This document shows, in pieces, positions 55,001-64,000 of a stretch of DNA of 64,000 nucleotides; position 1 is the first letter of the stretch; each line of letters opens with the position of its first letter. Under the pieces are notes generated by a model that searched no databases, had not been told where the DNA came from, and saw only the letters and a program-made list of their open reading frames with translations. This DNA comes from Numida meleagris. Lineage: Eukaryota > Chordata > Aves > Galliformes > Numididae. Location of the stretch: the NCBI RefSeq assembly GCF_002078875.1, contig NC_034414.1, forward strand, positions 21,382,616 to 21,446,615, written 5' to 3'. The position numbers were made by a program, and so were the translations under genes.

Positions 55001-56347
55001 CAGGAATAGAAAATCAGCTCCTTAGAACCAGTGGACAAACTACCAGCGAACTACTACTGTGCTATGCTTAGAGAGGAGTTCTAGAAATCACAAAACAGCC
55101 TTCCAAAGTATACTAAACTGCCTTAGCTGTCATCCACACTGTTTCTTTGTGACATCTTGTCCACTCCTTCTAACTTTCTGTTTGAAATAAATCGTCATAG
55201 AGATTAACAGCTTCAATATACTTATTGCACTAGAGAACAGAAAACAAGCTCCTGACTAAAGCTAGCAAAAGCAGTCTGCTGGAGAGCCAGGATTTCTAAG
55301 TGAAAGATGAAAGGAAGATGCAGTAAGGGAGGAGAGAACGAGTAAAGGGAACAAGAGCACACATGATGTAAACTAAAAACACATGACAGAGGAAAAAGAA
55401 GTAAAATCATGTGAAAATGCAATATATCTATTGTTTCCATTACACCATCTTGCCTGTCTCTGTGACTAATGCTACCTGCAAGTCCAACTAAACTTGTGCT
55501 TTGCTACTTTTATTCCAATTTTTATATAGCAAAGTGTTGACTTTCTATTAAGATTACGGCAAGCAGTGCATGCTACTTTGCATCTTTCGTACTAGATCAG
55601 CTGAAGTGCTACCCAAGAGGCAGTCACATGCACCATGTCATTATACTTTACACCGTAACTTGGAGTACTCAGTTATTGTCAGGAAAATCCTTACTGTGAA
55701 AAACAAAGTAGCCATGCTGTATGTTTGATCTGAGATTTTGGATATTAAAGAACATATTCCAAGCAGACTTTCAACAGAGTCACCCAGGCTCTGCTTTATC
55801 TAGTGACTGCAGGTATTTTTCATTTATCCGTAGTTATACAGTGGTGAATAATTCAAGGAGCTGGATACACTTAGAACAAGGGAGATGTGATATTCTCACT
55901 TGATTTCCTTTGGTAAAATTATTTTCCACAACATTTACAGCAGTGATGTACATTTTGAATATTTAATACTATCAGAGGCATCCGTAAGTACTTCTCTCCA
56001 GAAAAATACTTAGTTGTGTAAGTTTAAACTGAAGCTAAATCCAAAATGGTTTAAGTTAGGTTTAAAATAGGCTAGGCAGTTCTAGCAGAAGCTCATGACT
56101 TTTCAGTACCCCATATACACTATATATTCCATTCACTTTTTAAATGCAAGCCCTGTTATAGAATAGATCCATAAAAATAATATTATGAAGTTCTTCATTT
56201 ACTTAATTATTCTGCGTACAGTTTGTCTGAATGTAGAAGTCAGAAGACACAAGCAGACATGCACACATATACAGAGACATCCCTGCACAATTAACCGTGC
56301 TACAAATTCTACATAATTCACTTGGTTCTTTCTTCTTCTATACTCTC
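52003..56347. other. AT-rich DNA, no gene seen
   Basis: No recognisable gene or transposon. Open frames do not exceed 101 codons, and I see no domain in them. A pyrimidine-rich stretch follows the CR1 tail (52,000-52,090). Confidence 0.55.
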
Positions 56348-56351
56348 CTCC

Positions 56352-56881
56352 TGTCATGGTTTTGTGATTTTCGGTTATTGGTATTCCACATCATAACGTC
56401 ATGTAGTGGATATACCTGGTTCTCAGAAGAGAAGGACTACTACAGTCCCCCCGGTACTTTGCTCCTCTGTTACCATTTTCCAGCCGGAGGGAAAAGATAA
56501 AAGCTCGCAGTATAAAAACTTGCAGATCACGAGACCTCGTCCCTTTTTTCCGCCGTCTCTCGTCTTGGCAGCACCTCACTCTCCAGCCGTCTTATCGTCG
56601 GTAGTAGAGTAAGGCCTACCTTGATTTTGGGACATTCTCTCTCTCTGTATTGGATTTATCAGCTTAAATTGTAATTATATTGTATTATAGTGTGTTGTTT
56701 TGCATTCCGATATTTTATTTAGTAAATTAGTTTGTTTCTCCTCAGATTGTTGCCGCTGTTCTTTGCTCTCAGGGCCATCTCCCTACCCTTTTCCCCTTTC
56801 CCCTTTTCCTGGGACGTGGGCCCTTGGGTCCCCCATCCCCTTTGTCACGGAATCGGGCCTAACGCCCGTAAACCGTTGACA
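56352..56881 (+). mobile_element. Solo ERV long terminal repeat, about 530 bp
   Basis: The element begins TGTCATGGTTTTGTGA and ends CGTAAACCGTTGACA, with 5-bp inverted ends TGTCA and TGACA and the retroviral TG...CA rule. A TATA box (TATAAAA) lies at 56,511-56,517 and a possible variant polyadenylation signal (AGTAAA) near 56,721. The 4 bases before and after it are both CTCC (56,348-56,351 and 56,882-56,885), a candidate target duplication, although the flanks are pyrimidine-rich and this could be chance. It is richer in CG dinucleotides than its surroundings. No gag, pol or env sequence is next to it, so it is a solo LTR left by recombination. It resembles avian ERVL-type LTRs. Confidence 0.8.
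56511..56517 (+). promoter_or_regulatory. TATA box of the solo LTR
   Basis: TATAAAA lies about 160 bp inside the LTR, in a CG-containing region that follows GATAAAAGCTCGCAG. It is the expected U3 promoter position. Whether it still drives transcription is unknown. Confidence 0.6.
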
Positions 56882-56885
56882 CTCC

Positions 56886-59800
56886 CCTCAATAAAAGAAC
56901 ATCAAAATGGAATTCCATTTTGCTGAAAATTCATGAAACAGAGGTGAAAAATTGAATCTCCCACATGGAATTAAGACTAAATGTGTTTGATATATTGGTA
57001 CCTCTATTCAGTAATCTAATCGACTTAAAGGGCAACTAAAGACAGAAAAATTGTAAGGTATGTGTGCAGATCTGAATTCTTACTGGCCGTGTTTCCAGCT
57101 GGTTAGTGTGAATTAGCTTAGGTTCAGAAATTACATTGTACCGCAAAAACATAACACCCTGCCCAGAATATGCATTTCTTCTGCTGCCTTCTAACATCAT
57201 ACCTAAAGATTGTCAGTAGGATATATTTGCTCAGGCACTGCACTACATATAACTCCTGGATGAAAGTTACATTAAATGCACCCGCTACCACTTGTGAGCA
57301 CAACAAACTATTGCAAGTATATTTGACCTTGTCAAACCATGTGTTTTCATAGAATCAAATTAAAACCCATAATATTCCTTTAACATACGGTGTGTAGTAC
57401 AGACAATAGGATTCTATCAAGTGTTTACTACAATACTCCTGTATCATCTCGTTGTGTGATAATGAGTCTCTCTAGGATGTTCTCTAGTTTAGTTTCAATA
57501 ACAGTGAGGAATATCTCCTACATGGTTACTTCCCTAGTAAAACTTTTACACCAATACCACAAACACTGAACAACCTGAAGGCTTAGGTCTTTCATTCACG
57601 TACTGCTTAGACTATAAAGTGTTTCTATCAGAAATGGCACTCACATTACAACTTGCGGTTACTAATGATTGGCCACTGTCAACGGACTGAAGATAAATGA
57701 TCGCTACCAGCAATCAAGAGAACAATCTCCAACCCTATGCCCAACAAATGTTACAACGGCCTTTTAAGAGAAGTCATTGTACAACGTAATCATTTGACCA
57801 GTAAACACTAGCTCCTTATTGCACTGTCTCTTTTACAGAATCAGAAGAGCTCATCCCTTGCATCTGCAAGTCTCCCACTGCACACTTTATATTTTAACTT
57901 GCGCTGCCTAAATACAACCCTTCCTTTCCTTCTCTGTATTGCAAAGGAAGAGAAAATGTGTAATCGTACTTTCACAGAACAAAGATCTTGCTCTGGAGTT
58001 ATCACAAGTACCAACACATACAAAATCTTAGACCACAGCATGGCTGAACTATATAGCTACATGGACTCAGAATAGACAACTCCCTCACCCCAGTACAATC
58101 ATAGTTTTCCGGATTGCTTCTATCAGGTGCTTAGAAATGACATATAAGCTAAACATAAAAAGTGCTGTTGGAGGATATAATGCTTTTCCTAAGTGTAGGA
58201 AGGTGTTGTTCCAGAATTTACAGGACAAGAACTGTTGTCGACTGATTTTAAAGGAACGCTGAGATAAAATCCTTAATGTTTTCTACTATCAAAAAATTGC
58301 TATGGTTAGGAAGGTTCCTTTATAAATAGGCTTGATCTCTATCCTATATGTCTATTGCTGCTATCTAATCCTCATTAAACCACAGTAGATAGTTCCTCAT
58401 GTACTTTGGTGTGGATTATCTGTATGTGGCTCATCTTTTCAATCATCTATTTTGTACAGCCTCCTTTTATCTTTCTTCCTCTACCTCATGTTGCCATTCT
58501 ACACTTAGTACAAAACACTGATGGAAAAAGTCTCAAGTTCAAATCATTTCCTTTCATGCAGTTGTCACATGGATCAGGTGCATGATTTTCCTTGACAAAT
58601 GTAAAAGAACTATTCTTTTTCTGTCCCTATAACCCATCTCCAAGGAAAGACTTTTGAAACCACTGTTCTTCACTGACAAACATGGTAAAAAACGTATCAA
58701 GAAAGTAAATTCTTTATAGGATGATTCTTCTTTGCTTCTTAATAAAATCCACTGAGTTTCCATCCTCCATTAAAATTAATGTTGCAAATGATTAAGCTTT
58801 GCTTAATATAAAAAAAAAAATCTTAATTTGTTCTTCATAATATTATATCTTTGCACATTGACATTCACTGTCAAATGCCACTTAATTCTGCTGAGGCAAG
58901 AAGGAAACAAATTGGCTGGAGACATGTACCTGAGCTTCAAATTGAGTCCGTCCAAGCATAAGGAATTCAGCCACTTGTGATGGAAAAGGCTGGAAAGTGC
59001 CCAGCAAAAGGCACAAGTATTCCACAACTAGGGAAAGACCTATTCGGTCAGGAGCTGTTGGACAAGGGCCCTACTATCCCTTGACAACAATTAAAAAAAA
59101 AAAAAAAAAAAAAAAAAGCAAGACAAGGCTTCATTTCCCAGACGCTATTTTTCCTGTTATAACCAGCCTAAGGTGTCACTTTTTTCAGTCATCATTCTGG
59201 TGGGAACATGAGGGCTGAGTATGTTACATACCTTTTTGTCTCTGCATTTAACATTACAGAGGAAGAAAATCAAGTGTAAGAGCAAAAGAATGAAAGCTGA
59301 CAACGTTTACTGAAGTCTTTTCTTTGGTCAGCATGTCTTAAGACATTTGTAGATAATGAAAACGTGAATTTACATTAAGGCAGAATGTTCTGAGTTCTGT
59401 AGCCAATGACTGTTCAATACAATTCTTAACGCTGCCACAGCTAGTGTGTAATAACAGAAAGATTCTTCTAAAAAGACCACATGGGATACCGTCAGCTACT
59501 CTCTCAGTAAACATGTGGGAGAACATATATCCATTATTTATGTCCCATAAAGCCACCCAGAATTTCTGTAGTAAATACGTGTCACTTGTGCTTGATAAAT
59601 CTAGGTGATCATGGTGGCAAGGTCTGTCCCTTCATAATTTCACAATGCACATGCTGTTCAATATCACAAGCTATGTTAACAGCTGGAAAAATGCTCAAAG
59701 ATTGACACTCAATTTCCAGGCCTTTAATGAGGCCTCCATCCTGGCATTGCAAAATGTTGCTGAAAGTATCATTGGATATTTTTTAAAAAGCTTCACATTG

Positions 59801-60352
59801 TGCAGAAAGTTTGGAATGATTCCAAGCAGCTGGAAAAGCATATGTAGTGGGAGTGAAAAATGTTGCAACAGATCCTCACAATGTGAAGGTGTCATTTCTC
59901 ATATTTCATTTATGCAGGTGATATAGATGTTACCTTGCAGGAAGCGTATAGTTAAATAAGGTAGATCTAGTGAAAGTTTTAGAAGAACCAGGTGGAGAAG
60001 GACTTAAAAGCGTGTAGTCACTGAAAAATATCACAGAATGAGGACGTAGCTTATTGTAAACTGCCCATCTAACGGTTTTATTCCTAAGGTGACTCAGGAA
60101 ACTCCACAGGAAATGAGAGATTGTAAGCTTTTTTCTAGTATGGTAGGTACTGGCAAGCAAAAGGTTGCCACTTCAAAATTCAATTAATACTTTTTTTTTT
60201 TTTTAAAACAGAATATTAAGAAATAACAAGGTAGCCAAGTAGGAAGTAAGAATTTAATACTCATTAAAAGAAACAGCTGATGGAGAGCACTTTGGGATCA
60301 GAAAAAAAAATCCACAACTGAAGCTAGGCCCTATAAGAGAAAAAAATCAGAC
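56886..60352. other. AT-rich DNA, no gene seen
   Basis: No recognisable gene. A 25-base A run at 59,093-59,117 follows a somewhat GC-richer segment (58,985-59,090). Open frames reach at most 93 codons. Confidence 0.55.
59093..59117 (+). repeat. Long A run, possible retrocopy tail
   Basis: Twenty-five A in a row, the longest homopolymer of the window. The 100 bp upstream are GC-richer than the surroundings and could be the body of an A-tailed retrocopy. I found no convincing target duplication and cannot name a parent RNA. Confidence 0.4.
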
Positions 60353-60731
60353 ATCAGGTGTGGGAATACAAAAAAGAATATTCAGAGCAGAAGCTGCGGA
60401 GCAAGATAAACAGCATGAGAATGCAAGGCTGAGAACCAAGGACATTTCCAGAAAGAAGAGAAAAGCAAAGTCAAGTAAGCTGTGTGATGGCCAAGTGATA
60501 ATGACCGTGATTGGAGGAAGAGCGCATGGCTAGGAACAACGCATGGCTCTGACTGGATAAGCACCTGCATGCACAGTTAAGGAGTGTTTGTAGAATGTTT
60601 TGTTGACATGTAAAGGCAGGCGGGAAAGTCAAAAGAGAAAACTTGTGAATGTATATAAGGGATGTTAGAACCTGGAATAAATGATTTGGATCGTTCACAT
60701 CTGAGTCCATGCCTCAGACATTGCAATCAGG
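60353..60731 (+). mobile_element. Compact solo ERV LTR with perfect 6-bp target duplication
   Basis: The LTR runs from 60,359 (TGTGGGAATAC) to 60,725 (CAGACATTGCA), 367 bp, obeying TG...CA. It is flanked by identical ATCAGG at 60,353-60,358 and 60,726-60,731. Six-base duplications are usual for class II (alpha/beta-like) avian elements. Inside are a TATA box (TATATAAG, 60,652-60,659) and, only 17 bp further, AATAAA (60,676-60,681). This means a very short R region, as in alpharetroviral LTRs. CGCATGGCT occurs twice (60,523 and 60,540), a possible enhancer-type repeat. No viral genes adjoin it, so it is a solo LTR. Intact ends and duplication suggest a fairly young insertion. Confidence 0.88.
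60652..60681 (+). promoter_or_regulatory. TATA box and polyadenylation signal of solo LTR
   Basis: TATATAAG and AATAAA are separated by 16 bases. In a working LTR, transcription would start shortly downstream of the TATA box, and the polyadenylation signal would lie in or just before R. Present activity is unknown. Confidence 0.6.
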
Positions 60732-63012
60732 CATGAATGTATCAGTTGACATAGTGGTAGGGAGTATCAGAATTTTTTTTTTCCAGGATCCACTGCAGAG
60801 ACTGTATATCTGTGTCCAAGAGAGAAACTACCGAGAGCATCGGCAAAAGAAGGAAGCAGGAATAATTCATTTTTAAAGACCTGTTTACCACGAGACAAGC
60901 AACAAGTATAGGTAACTTAACTATGGAAGAACACAAAGCTACAGTACTTTTCTAGTGAGAAGTATTGGAGAGGGATAATTAAACCTCAGACGTACTCTTT
61001 TTTTTTTGTCTTGTGCAATTTTTCTTCAAGAAGAAAACAAGCTATGAGGCTGCCCCAAGACACTTTTAGGTTTACTGTTGTCACAAATGCAAAGACAACA
61101 AATGAAGACACTGCATTGATTTGTTCTTCTGTTTTATGAGAGGAGGCACCTTAATATTCACTAGGGAAAAGCACTGACAAGAAAAAAGAAAAAGAGGAGG
61201 AAAAACTGCCATTTCTATACTTCAGTGAATACAGGAGAATATTTTCAAGAAATGCAGGCTTTTATTTTAAATGATCAGCTGAAACAGTCTGCCTTGTCTC
61301 TGAATATGTGTATTCACATAAGTAGCAACTGCTTGCTAGCTTTCATATGAGGAAAGTGATGCAAAAGAGCTAAAAATAAATTCAAGTAAGTTATGTGTAA
61401 ATTATGTTTTAAATGCTGTGAATATTTGATCCTAAAAATTATCAGCATTACAACAGAAGTATTTGCTTTTGTGGGAATGATTTCTGTGTATTTGGGATGA
61501 CTACCACAACTCACTTCTTAGTTGACTGTTTAAAAGATCTTCCATAAGGAGCATGTCAGCATCATGTTTTGTCTAAGGTGAAGCAAGATTTACAATGCAT
61601 CTTATAACAGTCTCTTGTTACACAGACTAACTTCTAAATCCACAAATCACATGACCTGTTAAGGAAGCACACTCACTTCTTTCCAGCAGGGCTGCAACAC
61701 TTAAGTTGTGCATAACCACATGAGGATTTAGGCCAACAGACATCTGCAACTGATAGAAGACATTGGTCCCAGTTATACTAACACATTGTTATAACATTGT
61801 TGCCTTTGGGGGGGCAGCGGGGTGGGGTCAGGATTTCCTACTCTGAACTACTCCAAGCATTAAATAATTCTTCTAGCTATATGTGGATGTTTCAAGACAA
61901 GGCAGTTTGGGAGCATACATCATTCACTTCCCATATTTTTTTAAAAGGTAGACCAAGAATTATCTCTCTTCTTTGTGTCATGGTTTCTTTGAGGGGAATG
62001 GCAGGGTCAGAGACTGCACAGACAAGCAGGAGACAAAATTCTCAAACTGCAGAGCCTTGCACATATATGCATGATAAATGCAGGCCTGAGTAATTTGAAT
62101 GTGCCTGGAATCAGATCCTTTCTTTGAGAACAGCTTTGGACACAAATCTTGTCTTTATTCCTTTTTATTTATAGGGTTTATGAACATTTCTGAAAATGAT
62201 TATAAATAATACACGTCTTGAAGTCAAGACAAAAGATTTTAAAAGATTGCTTTCTTCTCAGTACAAAAAGATTTTATGCAAAATAGTTTGCTTGACTTCT
62301 TTGAAAACTAAAAATAGAATTACCTTCAGGAAGAGCCCTATGGATTTGGAATTTCAGAAAAGCAAGCTTTGTATTATCTGAAAGTTAAGTCCTGAATTTG
62401 TAAGTGCTCCGCTTGCTATCTCCAGGGTTTTATTATAAATACAAACACTTATAAGAGAATCTCTGGGTCAGTATTTGCTACTTGTGTTTTTGCCTGCAAC
62501 CCTTAAGATATCTTTTATGCTTCTGTTACAGTCAAATGAATGCAGTAATTATTTAATGCCACTTTTATTTATTTTGCTTTTTTTTTTTAATTTAATTATA
62601 TTATTTATTTATTTTATTCAGGAAACCACTTATCAGCCTTAAGAAGTACAGAGATAGCCTGGGTGTTCTTTCAGCTGCGCATAGGCCCAGCATCAAAAGG
62701 ATATTATCACTGAAAAATGTTGCCAGGAGGTGGATACTATTTATGGCCCCTCTGGTCTTGTAGTATTATAATAAGAAATGCTACTGTGGCATGTTGTACT
62801 GAATAATAAACATCCCTCACCTAACCACTTCTAAAGTTCTAGAAGCTGGGGCAACTAGTTACGATTAGGAAGGAAAAAGACATTCTTCTTGGAAATACAC
62901 TGTCAATCTTCCTGTTAATTATACCTGTGGTAGAACAAAGATTGGAAAGTTATGAGAATATCTATATTGCACATATGAAATATAGTTTTTCCATTTTAAA
63001 GTACTAAATGTG
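60732..63012. other. AT-rich DNA, no gene seen
   Basis: No recognisable gene. A G-run (GGGGGGG) with a following GGGGTGGGG lies at about 61,808-61,826 in the 98-codon frame 61,797-62,093, which shows no domain. An AT-rich, TTTA-repetitive stretch lies at 62,560-62,625. Confidence 0.55.
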
Positions 63013-63062
63013 TAAGTAGCTCTGAAAATAATGCCTCCTGTTTATTTCCATATAGACTACAA
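63013..63062 (+). mobile_element. Mariner-end-like fragment
   Basis: AGCTCTGAAAATAATGCCTC and CTGTTTATTTCCAT resemble the terminal part of avian mariner elements (AAAGTAATGCCTCC motif, also seen at 8,592). Only about 45 bp can be matched, with no opposite end and no transposase sequence. Confidence 0.4.
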
Positions 63063-64000
63063 GTGTTATGATTTTGCTAGTTCTCATTTTAGTTCAGTGG
63101 TCCAGATTGTGACCACTCACCTCTTCCTGCCTGTATTTCTGTCCCAGAGTTGATGTCCAATTATTTGCCTAACTCTTCTGTTCTAGCAGTGTTCTTCTCT
63201 CAGCCCAAAGAAGTGACACTGGATTTGAAGACAGCAATAGGCTGATAAAAGGATAATGTGAGGATGAAAAAGAAGCCATTCTGCCAAAGCTGCCTTACAG
63301 CAGTCAGCGAGGTGAATGGAGTTCCCCACATGAAGTTCTGAATCCAGGAGATAAAACCAGACAAGGCAATGTTTAATTTTGTAGTTATAATCATGCCAGT
63401 TTACCATTACATAAATACAAACCCTGACTTTGGCTGATGTCAGTATCTACTTTTTTCTTCATGTTTTAACATTTGTCCAAACACAGTGCCACAGAGCAAT
63501 CACTCCTTATTAAAATTACTCATGCAAATTCATTCTTCCACAAACATGCTATTAGAGTGATACAACATAGACAAATAAAAATTCAGTAGGTTGTATACAT
63601 ACTCCCACTCATGGGAAACAAAGTTACGTTCACTGTTCTTTGTGGTGGCTTTTTCTGATTACGCAAGCATTTGAATAAGCAATACTTCCAAAAGGAATGC
63701 AATTTTCTGTTTCTGTACATTGTCATATGCACTGCTTAGAAATTACTTCAGTATGATTACACAAACATATGTGGAAGTGAGCTCAAGTGAAGGTGGCACA
63801 TGAATAATATAAATCCATTTGAAAATCTGAATTAAAATTTGCAGGAAATTTATTTGCATTATTGTCTCAGCTCTGTTTAGCACACAAGTCATTCCTGAAT
63901 ACTCCTAATCACTGTTTTATTGAGATAATTATTTTTTTTTTACTGAAATAATAACTTGCTCAATATCCTGTCCTATTTTACACTCTATTTTGTAATTATT
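63063..64000. other. AT-rich DNA, no gene seen
   Basis: No gene or repeat recognised up to the right edge of the window. Confidence 0.5.

Noticed and set aside
56889..56894. AATAAA just after the 56-kb LTR
   Set aside because: It lies beyond the TGACA end and target duplication, so it is flanking DNA and not the LTR polyadenylation signal.
61978..62010. TGTCATGGTTTC, like an LTR start
   Set aside because: The sequence after it does not match the LTR at 56.35 kb, and no LTR end is seen.
1..64000. tRNA, rRNA, CRISPR arrays, operons, bacterial-type promoters
   Set aside because: None seen. The window is vertebrate nuclear DNA, and regular spaced repeats of CRISPR type are absent.

Overview
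This window looks like intergenic or deep-intronic DNA from a bird, most likely a landfowl (galliform). The evidence is the repeat content. There are several 5'-truncated CR1 LINE fragments, four of them still with the CR1 3' end that runs into ATTCTATG-like units and one ending near it. There are avian-type LTRs with TGTCA...TGACA ends, and an intact solo LTR with a 6-bp target duplication. There is also a mariner remnant of the type common in chicken. The single-copy DNA is AT-rich, with no bacterial-style gene packing and no operons. I find no protein-coding gene that I can name. Almost all open frames are about the length expected by chance in sequence of this composition.

Layout: 1-2,740 is a 2.7-kb GAA/GAC/GAT low-complexity tract that continues past the left edge. 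It ends in an in-frame Glu/Asp-rich stretch with a stop codon at 2,790-2,792, which may be the end of an acidic protein or may be chance. From about 2.8 to 19.8 kb the sequence is AT-rich and single-copy, with a mariner remnant near 8.6 kb. At 19.86-20.31 kb lies an antisense CR1 fragment. An old LTR begins near 22.93 kb. Short CR1 tails sit at 23.55 and 36.42 kb. A 3' LTR remnant lies at about 40.96-41.16 kb. The largest transposon is a 1.4-kb sense CR1 copy at 49.09-50.49 kb with a decayed reverse transcriptase frame. A second CR1 3' end abuts a (TAG)n microsatellite at 51.7 kb. A full-length solo LTR lies at 56.35-56.88 kb and a second, compact solo LTR at 60.36-60.73 kb. A short mariner-end-like fragment is at 63.0 kb.

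Nothing here forms a working gene system. The points most worth checking are the acidic tail at the left end, the nested repeat structure of that tract, the two solo LTRs with their duplications, and two small exon-like segments (10.8 kb and 47.1 kb). Family names are from recognition of sequence patterns, not a database search; element edges are approximate unless a duplication or terminal motif is cited.
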